Assembly (NCBI RefSeq): GCF_047338595.1
Contig: NZ_JBLFBO010000006.1
Location: forward strand, 1 to 64,000
Direction: 5' to 3'
Source of the DNA: Nitrospira_D sp019636945
GTDB taxonomy: Bacteria; Nitrospirota; Nitrospiria; Nitrospirales; Nitrospiraceae
DNA: 64,000 nucleotides
The notes below the pieces were generated by a model that worked only from the letters and a program-made list of their open reading frames with translations, had not been told where the DNA came from and did not search any database. Shown here one piece after another: positions 9,641 through 18,517 of this stretch. A program made the position numbers and the translations under genes. Every line of letters begins with the position of its first letter. The stretch's first letter is position 1.

Positions 9641-11052
9641 TGGCCAAACGCAAACAGCACCAGAAGACCGCCGACCATGTACGAAAGGCATGGGATGGCC
9701 GGTTTCGGGAGAAGACTCATCGATTAGTGGAAACGTTTACGCGCTCCGTGATGGTCGATGGCCGGCTGTATGCCGAAGATATCGCCGGGAGCATCGCCCA
9801 CTGTAAGACCCTTGCAAAGGCAAAGATCCTGACGGAAACAGAAACTCGGACCATCATTCATGGGTTGGACACAGTGAAAAGAGAGCTGGATCGCGGTCAG
9901 TTCACCTTTACGCCGCAAGACGAAGATATCCACATGGCGATCGAGCGGCGATTAACAGAGATCATCGGCCCTTTGGGCGGGAAGTTACACACCGGTCGAA
10001 GCCGAAATGATCAGGTTGCGTTGGATATTCGGCTGTATGTACGCTCCTATTTAGACAACCTCCATGCGCGCATACTCGATCTGCAACGTGCGTTGGTTAC
10101 AAAGGCCGCTGAGAACCGCACAGTGATGATGCCGGGTTATACCCATCTCCAGCGAGCTCAACCGGTTTTGTTCGCTCATCACCTGTTAGCCTATGTCGAG
10201 ATGCTCGAACGGGACAAGGGTCGACTGCGTGACGCAAGAAACCGACTCAACGTCATGCCGCTGGGATCCGGTGCCCTCGCCGGTACAAACTATCCGATCA
10301 ATCGGCGATATACAGCTGAGTTGTTGGATTTTCCTGCCGTCACCGCCAATAGTATGGATGCGGTGTCTGATCGTGATTTCATGATTGAAGTGGCCTCGGC
10401 CCTTTCGGTTGTGATGATGCACTTGTCACGGCTCAGTGAAGAGTTGATCCTGTGGGCCACGCAGGAGTTCCAATTCGTCGACTTGCCCGATGCCTTCTGT
10501 ACGGGAAGCAGTATGATGCCGCAGAAAAAGAACCCCGATATCCCGGAGTTGGTACGGGGGAAAACAGGTCGCGTATATGGGCACCTATTCAACCTGTTGG
10601 CACTGCTAAAAGCTCTGCCCCTCACTTATAATCGCGATTTGCAGGAAGACAAACCGGCACTCTTCGATGCGCTTGATACCGTGGACTCCTCGCTTGAGGT
10701 GATGACCGAACTGATGCGCCACGTACAAGTCAACCGAGAGAGACTCACGAGCGCACTGCAAGGAGGTGGGCTGTTGGCCACCGAGCTGGCCGACTACTTG
10801 GTTATGAAGGGTGTGCCGTTTCGTGAGGCGCACGGTATTACTGGACGGATCGTTCGAGCAGCCCTTGATCGTGGCTGTGAAGTGACCGATCTTTCGCTCG
10901 AAGAGTTGCGTAGGTTTTCTGGGCGGATTACACAGGACGTGCTCACACGATTGACTACCGTGGCTGCCATTGATCACAAAGGACAAGTCGGTGGTACCGC
11001 TCGAGCTCGAGTAGAGCAGCGAATCAAGGAACTGGAGAAACACCTCTCATGA
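9640..11052 (+). CDS. argH: Argininosuccinate lyase
   Basis: The last step of arginine synthesis, splitting argininosuccinate into arginine and fumarate. It has 470 residues. The fumarase/aspartase superfamily signature GSSMMPQKKN is at residues 289-298, with the catalytic serine loop, and HTGRSRNDQ and the TPGYTHLQ-like block MPGYTHLQRAQP are present. It overlaps argG by one base at its start and the following lipoprotein gene by four bases (ATGA) at its end, so the arg and lys genes appear to be one transcription unit. Confidence 0.96.
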   Translation: MAKRKQHQKTADHVRKAWDGRFREKTHRLVETFTRSVMVDGRLYAEDIAGSIAHCKTLAKAKILTETETRTIIHGLDTVKRELDRGQFTFTPQDEDIHMAIERRLTEIIGPLGGKLHTGRSRNDQVALDIRLYVRSYLDNLHARILDLQRALVTKAAENRTVMMPGYTHLQRAQPVLFAHHLLAYVEMLERDKGRLRDARNRLNVMPLGSGALAGTNYPINRRYTAELLDFPAVTANSMDAVSDRDFMIEVASALSVVMMHLSRLSEELILWATQEFQFVDLPDAFCTGSSMMPQKKNPDIPELVRGKTGRVYGHLFNLLALLKALPLTYNRDLQEDKPALFDALDTVDSSLEVMTELMRHVQVNRERLTSALQGGGLLATELADYLVMKGVPFREAHGITGRIVRAALDRGCEVTDLSLEELRRFSGRITQDVLTRLTTVAAIDHKGQVGGTARARVEQRIKELEKHLS

Positions 11053-11276
11053 GAACACTACCGGTTCTGATCTCGACAGGGTTACTGGTTGCTTGTGGCG
11101 TCGTGGGATCTCCTGTTCCCCCTGAGTATGTAGGCGTCGCCCCTATCGTTGAAAAGCAAAAGAAACAGCATGCACTCCAGACAGAGCGCGAGGCAGTAGA
11201 CCCAGGAGCTTCTGACCTGTCTCTGGACGGACATGATATAGGTCTTCCACCTTCACAGCCGGTGGGGACTCGGTGA
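11049..11276 (+). CDS. Small LptM/YifL-like lipoprotein
   Basis: A 75-residue protein with a lipobox-like LLVACG: the cleavage Cys is at residue 16, followed by GVVGSPVPPE. In Proteobacteria a tiny lipoprotein next to lysA (LptM, formerly YifL) carries a C-G-x-x-G-P-L motif and helps LptD assemble in the outer membrane. The position between argH and lysA and the partial motif match suggest the same family. The motif is not perfect (two Val replace the usual basic or polar residues), and the tail is charged and disordered. It overlaps argH by ATGA. Lipoprotein nature is well supported; LptM identity is an inference. Confidence 0.7.
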   Translation: MRTLPVLISTGLLVACGVVGSPVPPEYVGVAPIVEKQKKQHALQTEREAVDPGASDLSLDGHDIGLPPSQPVGTR

Positions 11277-11317
11277 CCCTCAGCGGACGAATCTACTTTT
11301 GATTAAGGATTGAGACG

Positions 11318-12589
11318 ATGCATAGCTTTGAGTACCAACAGGGCGAATTATACTGCGAGCAAGTCCCCGTCAGCCGGATCGCGAAAGAACTAGGCACTCC
11401 TTGTTATATCTACAGCCACGAGACTCTCATCCGTCACTTTCATGCCTATGACAACGCGTTCAAGGATATCCCGCATGTCATCGCTTTTGCGATGAAGGCC
11501 AACTCCAATCTCGCCATTCTGCGGCTGATGGCACGAGAAGGGAGCGGAGTGGATATTGTGTCAGGTGGTGAACTGTTCAGGGCCATGAAGGCCGGCGTAC
11601 CTGCATCAAAAATCGTCTTTGCCGGTGTCGGCAAGTCACCGGACGAAATTCGTGACGCGCTCAAGGCGAATATTCTTATGTTCAATGTCGAGTCTGCCGC
11701 CGAAATTCGCGCGATCAATGATGTCGCCGCTTCGGTCGGCATGAAGGCTCGGATTGCCTTGCGAATCAATCCCGATGTGGACCCCAAAACACATCCGTAC
11801 ATTTCGACAGGGATGAAGAAAAGTAAGTTCGGGATTGCAGCCGATCGTGCATTGGAAGAATACAAAATGGCATCCTCGATGAGCCACATCGACGTTGTAG
11901 GAGTTCATGCCCATATCGGCTCACAGTTGACGGATGTGACGCCGTTCGTAGATTCGTTAAAGAAAGTCGTGGCTCTGATTGACACGCTAAAAACCCATGG
12001 CATCAACATTCGCTATCTGAATATCGGCGGTGGACTCGGTATCACCTATTCCGATGAGAAGCCGCCGTTGCCTCAGGATCTGGCTCATGCGATTTCACCT
12101 CTCGTCAAGGGGCTGGGGCTGACACTGGTCATGGAACCAGGCCGTGTCATCGTCGGGAACGCCGGCATCCTCGTAACTAAGGCGTTGTACGAGAAAGCTG
12201 GTGAGACAAAGCACTTCGTCATTGTCGACGCGGCCATGAACGACCTCATTCGCCCCAGTTTGTACGGGGCGTACCATGAGATTCGACCAGTGAACGAAGC
12301 GGCAGTCCATCGCCCTAAACAAATGGTGGATATCGTTGGGCCCGTGTGCGAATCAGGAGATTTTCTAGCCAAAGAGCGCTCGTTGCCGAACATACAACCT
12401 GATGACTTGCTGGCGGTCATGAGTGCCGGAGCCTACGGTTTTGTGATGGCGTCAAACTACAACTCTCGACCACGGGTTCCAGAAGTCCTCGTGAAGGGTG
12501 GTGAATTTCATGTCATTCGTGAACGAGAAACGTATGATGACCTCATCAAAGGAGAGACGATCCCGTCGTTCCTGAACAAAACGGAGTGA
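11318..12589 (+). CDS. lysA: Diaminopimelate decarboxylase
   Basis: Decarboxylates meso-diaminopimelate to lysine, the last step of the pathway. It has 423 residues of fold-type III PLP decarboxylase. The PLP lysine is K60 in FAMKANSN, and the NIGGGLGI phosphate-binding loop and VGPVCESGDF active-site block with its conserved Cys are present. A TAAGGATTGAG sequence upstream can serve as ribosome site. The gene is followed immediately by dapA, and it is preceded by the small lipoprotein gene as in many other bacteria. Confidence 0.95.
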   Translation: MHSFEYQQGELYCEQVPVSRIAKELGTPCYIYSHETLIRHFHAYDNAFKDIPHVIAFAMKANSNLAILRLMAREGSGVDIVSGGELFRAMKAGVPASKIVFAGVGKSPDEIRDALKANILMFNVESAAEIRAINDVAASVGMKARIALRINPDVDPKTHPYISTGMKKSKFGIAADRALEEYKMASSMSHIDVVGVHAHIGSQLTDVTPFVDSLKKVVALIDTLKTHGINIRYLNIGGGLGITYSDEKPPLPQDLAHAISPLVKGLGLTLVMEPGRVIVGNAGILVTKALYEKAGETKHFVIVDAAMNDLIRPSLYGAYHEIRPVNEAAVHRPKQMVDIVGPVCESGDFLAKERSLPNIQPDDLLAVMSAGAYGFVMASNYNSRPRVPEVLVKGGEFHVIRERETYDDLIKGETIPSFLNKTE

Positions 12590-12591
12590 GC

Positions 12592-13470
12592 ATGTTTACT
12601 GGATCTCTTGTCGCAATCGTCACACCATTTCGCAAGGGCAAGGTTGATGAACGGGCCCTGGCTGACCTGATTGAATGGCAAATTGCAAATGGGACAAACG
12701 GCATCGTCCCATGCGGAACGACCGGGGAGTCAGCCACTCTTTCTCACGATGAGCATAATCGGGTCATCGAACTGACGGTGGAAGTCGTCCGTCGTCGCGT
12801 TCCAGTGGTTGCCGGAACCGGCTCAAATAGCACGGACGAAGCGATTGCCCTTACCAAACATGCGAAGCAGGCCGGCGCCGATGCGGCATTATTGATCACA
12901 CCCTATTACAACAAACCCACACAAGAAGGCCTGTACCGCCACTACCGAGCCGTTGCCGAGGCTGTCGACCTTCCCTTGGTTCTGTATAATATTCCTGGTC
13001 GTACCGGAGTGAACATGCTCCCGGCCACGATTGCCCGTCTCACCACCCTTCCGACGATTGTTGGAGTCAAGGAAGGGAGTGGATCCGTCCAACAAGCCTC
13101 GGACCTCGTCCTGATGTGCGGCAACCGCCTCACTGTGTTGGCCGGTGATGATGCTCTGACTCTTCCAATGATGGCGGTTGGCGGGAAAGGGGTCATTACG
13201 GTGACGGCAAATATTGTGCCGGCAGAAATGGCCAGGCTTGTCGCATCGTTTGCCGAAGGAAAGATCGAGGAAGCTCGACGTATCCATTTCAAACTCTCTC
13301 CTCTCTTTGCTGCACTGTTCTTTGAAACGAATCCAATTCCGGTGAAGGAAGCCTTGAGCTTGATGGGCAAGATCGACTCTGAGCTGCGCCTACCCCTCTG
13401 CTCAATGGCACAAGACACACGCGAGAAGTTGGTTCAGGCCCTTAAGGATGCCTCATTGATCACACGTTAA
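12592..13470 (+). CDS. dapA: 4-hydroxy-tetrahydrodipicolinate synthase
   Basis: Condenses pyruvate and aspartate semialdehyde in the first committed step of the diaminopimelate pathway. It has 292 residues, like the E. coli enzyme. The Schiff-base lysine K160 (VGVKEGSG), the proton-relay Thr43-Thr44 (CGTTGES), Tyr132 and the YYNKPTQEG block are all present. A GTG two codons upstream overlaps the lysA stop, but the ATG at 12592 has a GGAG site five bases away and matches the family N-terminus MFTGS. Confidence 0.96.
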   Translation: MFTGSLVAIVTPFRKGKVDERALADLIEWQIANGTNGIVPCGTTGESATLSHDEHNRVIELTVEVVRRRVPVVAGTGSNSTDEAIALTKHAKQAGADAALLITPYYNKPTQEGLYRHYRAVAEAVDLPLVLYNIPGRTGVNMLPATIARLTTLPTIVGVKEGSGSVQQASDLVLMCGNRLTVLAGDDALTLPMMAVGGKGVITVTANIVPAEMARLVASFAEGKIEEARRIHFKLSPLFAALFFETNPIPVKEALSLMGKIDSELRLPLCSMAQDTREKLVQALKDASLITR

Positions 13471-13492
13471 TGATGCCGATGGTGAGAAGAAG

Positions 13493-14296
13493 ATGATCAA
13501 GGTCGTTGTAGCCGGCGCTGCCGGACGAATGGGATGCAGGTTGGTGTCACTGGTCAGGGATTCCACCGCGTTGATGCTGGTAGGAGCGCTGGAGGGGAAA
13601 GGCCACCCGGTATTGGGAGAAGATGCGGGTGAATTCGCCGGGTCAGGACGAGCCGGTGTCCCGATCACGGAGGATCTATCGGCCTTGATGGAGCGAGGGG
13701 AGGTCGTGATTGATTTTTCTTCTCCCGAGGCAACCCTTGATCACATGCGAACAGTCGTTTGCTCACGACGTGCAGCGGTCATTGGGACGACCGGATTTTC
13801 AACCGCCCAGCTCGATGAACTTAAGACGCTCACCCAACACATTCCTTGTGTGTTTTCTCCCAACATGAGCGTCGGCATCAATCTTCTCTACAAAGTCATC
13901 AGCGAGATGGCCAAAACCCTTGGGGACGACTACGATATCGAAGTGATTGAGGCCCACCATCGGTTGAAGAAGGACGCTCCAAGCGGCACAGCCCTCAAGA
14001 TTGCTGAAGTTCTCGCACGATCCGTAAGCCGTGATTTGAATCAAGTGGGTGTCTATGCTCGTAAGGGATTGATCGGGGAACGGACCAAAGGTGAAATTGG
14101 GATCCAAACCATTCGTGCCGGTGATATCGTCGGTGACCATACCGTTCTGTTCGGTGGCATGGGCGAACGCATAGAGGTGACGCACCGAGCCAGTAGCCGC
14201 GATACCTTTGCCCGCGGAGCTCTCCGTGCTGCACGATGGGTCGTCCGCCAACCGCCAGGTCTGTACGATATGATGGATGTCTTGAGTCTTCGCTAG
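13493..14296 (+). CDS. dapB: 4-hydroxy-tetrahydrodipicolinate reductase
   Basis: NAD(P)H-dependent reductase that follows DapA. It has 267 residues. The nucleotide loop GAAGRMG is at residues 8-14, and the catalytic block EAHHRLKKDAPSGTA (His155-His156, Lys159-160) is intact. It is the last gene of the arg-lys run; a GAGAAGAAG ribosome site precedes the ATG. No clear terminator follows. Confidence 0.95.
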   Translation: MIKVVVAGAAGRMGCRLVSLVRDSTALMLVGALEGKGHPVLGEDAGEFAGSGRAGVPITEDLSALMERGEVVIDFSSPEATLDHMRTVVCSRRAAVIGTTGFSTAQLDELKTLTQHIPCVFSPNMSVGINLLYKVISEMAKTLGDDYDIEVIEAHHRLKKDAPSGTALKIAEVLARSVSRDLNQVGVYARKGLIGERTKGEIGIQTIRAGDIVGDHTVLFGGMGERIEVTHRASSRDTFARGALRAARWVVRQPPGLYDMMDVLSLR

Positions 14297-14661
14297 CAAG
14301 TTGTTACACGGGGTATTGCTCTTGACCGAGTTCTGGCGAGGATCCTTTTTCTGATCTCACAAGATGCCCAAAGGTCTCTCACTTTCCGCATTGGACAAGC
14401 CAGATCACGCTACCCCCCACCAGACCGCGTCGACAAATCACGTGCGCGCTCGAAGCTCGCTCCTGATTAGCCAAGAGATACACCTTCCCTATTGCTTCTT
14501 GATCTTGAGGCCGTTTTCTTGCCACCAGCTGTGTGAACTGGCAGCAAGTTGACCTCAGATTAGAGGAGTCGCTGAGCGTGAACGGGGAAAACACTCGGGC
14601 CGACCCATTGCCTCCCGATATGTTCCCCCATCAACGTGTAGTAGTTTGGAGACAGGAAGGA
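14297..14661. other. Intergenic region after dapB with no supported gene
   Basis: About 365 bases between the dapB stop and the end of a small convergent gene. Several short open frames exist on both strands, but none shows a ribosome site or family motif. No GC-rich hairpin followed by Ts was found. Confidence 0.4.
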
Positions 14662-14814
14662 TTAGTGTCGCGCCGTGATCGGCCGAGGTTCCTGATCCGC
14701 TGCTTTCCGACGGCCACAGTTTAAACACGCAAATACTGTGATCGCCAGCCCAGCATCCAAATCCACTGCTCGTTCTGGAAGCATCGCTCCATGGCATTTA
14801 TCGCAGGTCTTCAT
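14662..14814 (-). CDS. Small zinc-ribbon protein
   Basis: A 50-residue protein made almost entirely of a zinc ribbon: CDKCHGAM at the N-terminus and CLNCGR about 25 residues later, separated by a region with AVDLDAG. The frame is open for 34 more codons upstream, but the ATG at 14814 places the first CxxC at residues 4-7 as usual for such proteins. The ribosome site is weak. The partner is unknown; proteins of this type often bind nucleic acid or act as metal-dependent adaptors. Confidence 0.55.
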   Translation of the reverse strand: MKTCDKCHGAMLPERAVDLDAGLAITVFACLNCGRRKAADQEPRPITARH

Positions 14815-14969
14815 AGGTGCGCACTCTAGCATCATGAGATAGGGAAAACCAGTCCTCCTGAAGTACTGTATGACACCGAGAGATGAGTCCCAATAAGACC
14901 TATTCAAATGGGCCAAATGAACTTGCTCGACGAACAGTGGTATACAATCGACGGACGGCAGCGATCAAC

Positions 14970-14998
14970 TTGACAGGTACCGATAGCTCTCATAGGAT
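14970..14998 (+). promoter_or_regulatory. Probable sigma-70 promoter for the YHS-domain gene
   Basis: A consensus -35 box TTGACA (14970-14975), a 17-base spacer and TAGGAT (14993-14998, four of six to the -10 consensus). It lies 26 bases upstream of the ATG at 15025. Confidence 0.5.
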
Positions 14999-15024
14999 TG
15001 TGGACAAGCTAGCAGTAGACCACT

Positions 15025-15297
15025 ATGTATAGACTCATTCTTGTCAGTTTGCTCCTCACCATCCTGTACTACCTACTCCGACACATGTTTCACGGCTTCA
15101 AAACTCCACTTCAAAATAGCCAGGGAGATTCTTCCGCACAGAGTCCGGGTGACGAACTGGATCAGATGATCCAGGACCCAGTCTGTCACATATTCGTCCC
15201 GAGGCGAATAGCCCTAATCGAATTGATCGGAGGACGGGAATATTGCTTCTGCAGCAAGGAGTGCGCAGGAAAGTTCCGAGATGAGCACCCTATCTAG
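15025..15297 (+). CDS. Membrane-anchored YHS/TRASH-like metal-binding protein
   Basis: A 90-residue protein with an N-terminal membrane segment (about residues 3-17) and a C-terminal YHS-type domain: DPVCHIFVPRR, then YCFCSKECAGKF. The Cys of DPVC and the CSxxC pair are the usual metal ligands of the YHS and TRASH families, which often sense or carry copper or other heavy metals. A promoter-like sequence precedes it. It stands alone between weakly populated regions, so its partner is unknown. The domain assignment is firm; the metal is not. Confidence 0.7.
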   Translation: MYRLILVSLLLTILYYLLRHMFHGFKTPLQNSQGDSSAQSPGDELDQMIQDPVCHIFVPRRIALIELIGGREYCFCSKECAGKFRDEHPI

Positions 15298-15369
15298 ACG
15301 TCGAGTCTGGCCCTAGATCATTCCAACTCTGTGCAGATTCAGGACAGGGCATCCTACATAGAATTCTGG

Positions 15370-15687
15370 CTAGCAGCCTGAGGAGTAACTATAGTCGGAA
15401 AGTTTTTCATTTTTATCGAACTTGAGAGTAATTTGACATTCATTGGGCTTAAAGTTGAATAGTGGCGGACCTGATTTTCCTCCGGCAATACTGTAATAGG
15501 TCCAAGTCTCTCCTCCAAAAAACCGGGACGCTTTGCCGGTTGGGGCCCCCCAATTTTTCTCAAACCAGGCTTTCTCCTTCCCCTGAAGCTCAGCAGGCTT
15601 AAGCGACGCTTCCAGGTAAGGATTACTCCCTCCGCAGGCGGTGACCACGCTACAGATACACAACAGATACACCATTCGTCGTATCAC
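15370..15687 (-). CDS. Small lipoprotein of unknown function
   Basis: A 105-residue lipoprotein with a basic start, a hydrophobic stretch and the lipobox VTACG (Cys18). The mature part is polar, with WFEKNWGAP and ETWTYYSIAGG resembling small beta-strand envelope proteins of the SmpA/BamE kind, but the match is too weak to name. A Cys near the C-terminus (SSGC) could form a disulfide. It is convergent with the YHS-domain gene. Confidence 0.6.
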   Translation of the reverse strand: MIRRMVYLLCICSVVTACGGSNPYLEASLKPAELQGKEKAWFEKNWGAPTGKASRFFGGETWTYYSIAGGKSGPPLFNFKPNECQITLKFDKNEKLSDYSYSSGC

Positions 15688-15865
15688 ATTTTCTCCGTTA
15701 TGAAATGGAGTGAATCTAAATTCAAAAAATTCTAACGTTCAGCGTACCGTCTGTCAAACTTTTGAACTGATTAAGTTGCACTACGATCGAGTTCCTCATA
15801 GAATGACCAATGAGTAAGTAGAATCGATATCCGTCCACTGTTTCTTGGTGAGGAAAGGGACAATC

Positions 15866-16513
15866 ATGAAGATTTATCTCGATACCGCCAACGTGAAGGA
15901 AATCCAGGAAGCCGCCAGCTTCGGACTGCTCGACGGCGTGACAACCAATCCCTCCTTGGTCGTGAAGGAAGGTCGAAGTTTTCGAGAAATGCTGCAAGAG
16001 GTGTGCAAGATCGTCGACGGGCCAATCAGTGCCGAGGTCGTAAGCATCGAAGCAGACGCCATGGTCAAGGAAGGCAAAGAGCTGGCCAAGATTCATCAGA
16101 ATATTGTAGTGAAATGTCCCTTGATCCCAGAAGGGTTGAAGGCTACAAAGCGGTTAGCCGCCGAAGGCATCAAGGTAAACGTCACCCTCTGCTTTTCTCC
16201 GACTCAGGCCATGTTGGCCGCCAAAGCCGGGGCCTGGTGCGTGTCACCTTTCATCGGACGCCTCGATGACATCAGTTCGAACGGGATGGAGCTTATCCGA
16301 CAGATCCTGACGATCTATAAGAACTATGATTATAAGACGCTGGTATTGGTGGCAAGCGTCCGTCATCCACAGCACGTCGTAGAAGCAGCCTTAGCAGGTG
16401 GCCATATCTGCACAATGCCCTACAGTATATTCCAGGCCCTCTTTAAACACCCACTCACTGATTCAGGCCTCAAAAAGTTCCTCGACGACTGGAAAGCAAA
16501 AGGGCAGCAATAG
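15866..16513 (+). CDS. fsa: Fructose-6-phosphate aldolase / transaldolase-type enzyme
   Basis: A 215-residue TIM-barrel enzyme of the short transaldolase subfamily (TalC/MipB/FSA), acting in the pentose phosphate or fructose 6-phosphate branch. The Schiff-base lysine is K83 (NIVVKCPL), and FLDTAN-like YLDTANV, DGVTTNPSL and NVTLCFSPTQA are conserved. Length agrees with the subfamily. TTG and GTG codons lie in frame upstream, but the ATG at 15866 follows GAGGAAAGGG and matches the family start MKIYLDT. Sequence alone does not separate true transaldolase from fructose-6-phosphate aldolase. Confidence 0.88.
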   Translation: MKIYLDTANVKEIQEAASFGLLDGVTTNPSLVVKEGRSFREMLQEVCKIVDGPISAEVVSIEADAMVKEGKELAKIHQNIVVKCPLIPEGLKATKRLAAEGIKVNVTLCFSPTQAMLAAKAGAWCVSPFIGRLDDISSNGMELIRQILTIYKNYDYKTLVLVASVRHPQHVVEAALAGGHICTMPYSIFQALFKHPLTDSGLKKFLDDWKAKGQQ

Positions 16514-16593
16514 GGCCCCTGTGGTAACTGCCTGGGTACGGGCACAAGACATGAGTGGGTGAAATTATGTGGTACTGAGGCTGAACGGTTGAA

Positions 16594-16658
16594 ACGGGCT
16601 CTAGCAGTCTGCTGAAAAACTTGCACGAATGGTTTTTCAGCAGACTGCTAGAGCCCGT
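16594..16658. terminator. Perfect 27-bp inverted repeat, probable bidirectional terminator
   Basis: A perfect 27-bp stem (16594-16620 and 16632-16658) with an 11-base loop. The loop-proximal ends are A5 and T5 runs. It lies between the convergent transaldolase and uracil-DNA glycosylase genes and covers the last four codons and stop of the latter. The inner part CTAGCAG..TGCTGAAAAA is shared with the repeat at 44831-44956, so the structure is probably a dispersed repeat used as a terminator. Confidence 0.7.
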
Positions 16659-17334
16659 CTATTTCTTTCCTAGCCCGCTGAAAAACTGCGTGGAACATCG
16701 GTCTGGTCAATTTTCCTGTAAACGTGTTTTGTTGGCTGGGGTGATAGGAGCCTACCAGAGTTACCCCCCGGGAAAGTCGGTAGACAGCTCCGTGTCCAAA
16801 CTTAGGAGCTGGTACGGCAATCGTATGGCCTTGTGAACGATAAGTCTTGAGATAGTGATCGAATGCAATTTTCCCTAACGCAACCACGACACGATGATTC
16901 TTCAGCAGACGAATTTCTTCCTCCAAGTACCGGCTACAACACTCAAACTCATCCGGCGTAGGCTTATTCCCTGGTGGCGCACACCGCACGGTTGCTCCAA
17001 TATAACAGTCCCTCAGAGCCAGACCATCTCCTATGGACCGCGATTCGGCTTGATTGGCGAATCCATGGCGATACAACGCCTCATACAGCCAATCTCCACT
17101 CCGATCACCGGTAAAGACTCGTCCCGTCCGATTTCCACCATGGGCCGCAGGCGCCAACCCCAGGATATAGAGTCGAGCTTGAGGATCTCCAAATCCGGGA
17201 ACCGGTCGTCCCCAGTAGACCCAATCTCGATATTGCTTCCGTTTCTGTTCTGCAATCGCCTGTCGATACACGACTAAACGAGGACAGGCTGTGCAATCGG
17301 TGATAGTCTTGTTCAGACCGGTCAGAGTTCGCAT
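16648..17334 (-). CDS. Family 5 uracil-DNA glycosylase (UdgB-like)
   Basis: Removes uracil and possibly other deaminated bases from DNA. It has 228 residues. The family 5 block GLAPAAHGGNRTGRVFTGD is at about residues 59-77; the active-site loop has Ala where family 1 enzymes carry the catalytic Asp or Asn. The second motif GSYHPSQQN is at about 196-204. Cysteines in DCTACPRL (15 and 18) and in FECCSRY agree with an iron-sulfur cluster. The last four codons and stop lie in the arm of a perfect inverted repeat, and a related repeat word (CTAGCCCGCTGAAAAAC, 16670-16686) encodes part of the C-terminal tail, so the end of the protein appears to have been shaped by the repeat. Confidence 0.88.
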   Translation of the reverse strand: MRTLTGLNKTITDCTACPRLVVYRQAIAEQKRKQYRDWVYWGRPVPGFGDPQARLYILGLAPAAHGGNRTGRVFTGDRSGDWLYEALYRHGFANQAESRSIGDGLALRDCYIGATVRCAPPGNKPTPDEFECCSRYLEEEIRLLKNHRVVVALGKIAFDHYLKTYRSQGHTIAVPAPKFGHGAVYRLSRGVTLVGSYHPSQQNTFTGKLTRPMFHAVFQRARKEIDGL

Positions 17335-17456
17335 GGAAGACGGCAGTGTAGCATGAATGAGAAACCCATTCTGCTTGCCGGCAATTTAGGGAGCTGATAG
17401 CTTCACTGCCTGCGCACTTTTAACCTATTCGCAATATGATTTAGAGGAGTCTGTGA

Positions 17457-18506
17457 ATGATGATCCATTGGGTACGGTCCTTCATGTGGGCGACTTATGT
17501 CATACTTCCTCTTATCTCGCTACCTATCCCTTTGTTGGCCTCGACAGATCCAGGGGCAAATAGCGGGCAAAAACTGGAGACGGAGAAGGATCTGCTTACG
17601 CCCGACTTGTTGGATGGACAACCAGAACCGGAAGACCGTCTGGTCATTCTGCCGGAAATTAAGCGCGAGGGAGAGCGATTCTTTCTGAGCTCGTTCAAGC
17701 TGCCGGACAAGATCACCTTTGCCGGGGTGCAGGTTCCCCTGGATAACTGGCAAGTGAGAGAACGGATCGAGTATGAGTTCTATCAATTCTTAGAAGATCA
17801 AGGAGAGAGCATCATCCTTGCCAAACGTACCGGGCGCTGTTTCCCTCCAGCTGAAAGGCAGTTGGCGGAAAACGGTTTACCGGACGATCTCAAGTATATG
17901 TTGCTGGTCGAGAGTAAATGCATTTCTGCCGCCTACTCGAAAGCGAAAGCTTCAGGGCCCTGGCAATTCATCCCCTCTACGGGGCGACGCTACCGACTCA
18001 AGAGTGATGCCGTCCGAGATGAACGTCGCAATCTCGAAATGTCGACTGAAGCGGCGGTAAAGTACCTCAAGTACCTCAAAGACTTTCAGGACAATGATTG
18101 GTTCTTGGCGATGGCATCCTACAACGCCGGCGAAGAACGGATTCGTAAGCTGCTTAAGGAACAAAAAATTACCGACTATTGGAAGATGCACGGGCCTCGT
18201 GAGACTATGCGCTACGTCCCTCGCATCATCGCGGCGAAGGAAATCTACTCCCAGCCGGAAAAGTATCTCGGACTGACCAAGAAAGATCTCTACATGCCAT
18301 TGGAGACGGAAACTATCACCGTGCACGTGAAGGAATCTCAACGAGCGTTGGCATCCGTTGCTGAGGAGTTCGGTACGTACCTCCTTGAGATCAAAATGCT
18401 GAATCCGGAGTTCAAGAAAGATATGCTCCCTCGGGGATCGTACCAAATCCGAGTTCCTCGCCAGACATGTCCCAATCGCTGTTTCAAACAGGATCCTACC
18501 CCCTGA
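17457..18506 (+). CDS. Lytic transglycosylase (SLT domain) with LysM-like tail
   Basis: A 349-residue exported murein-cleaving enzyme resembling MltD. A signal peptide ends near LLAST (residue 30). The SLT domain carries the catalytic Glu152 in LLVESKC, followed by GPWQFIPSTGRRYRL and the MASYNAGEERIRK block. The C-terminal 50 residues (ITVHVKESQRALASVAEEFG onward) look like one degenerate LysM peptidoglycan-binding repeat. Two ATG codons stand in tandem at the start after AGAGGAG. The stop is close to the next gene, whose upstream alternative start overlaps it by 40 bases. Confidence 0.87.
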   Translation: MMIHWVRSFMWATYVILPLISLPIPLLASTDPGANSGQKLETEKDLLTPDLLDGQPEPEDRLVILPEIKREGERFFLSSFKLPDKITFAGVQVPLDNWQVRERIEYEFYQFLEDQGESIILAKRTGRCFPPAERQLAENGLPDDLKYMLLVESKCISAAYSKAKASGPWQFIPSTGRRYRLKSDAVRDERRNLEMSTEAAVKYLKYLKDFQDNDWFLAMASYNAGEERIRKLLKEQKITDYWKMHGPRETMRYVPRIIAAKEIYSQPEKYLGLTKKDLYMPLETETITVHVKESQRALASVAEEFGTYLLEIKMLNPEFKKDMLPRGSYQIRVPRQTCPNRCFKQDPTP

Positions 18507-18517
18507 CATTCGTCTCC

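Noticed and set aside
16594..16658. End of an insertion sequence
   Set aside because: No transposase or target duplication; loop and position fit a terminator/dispersed repeat.
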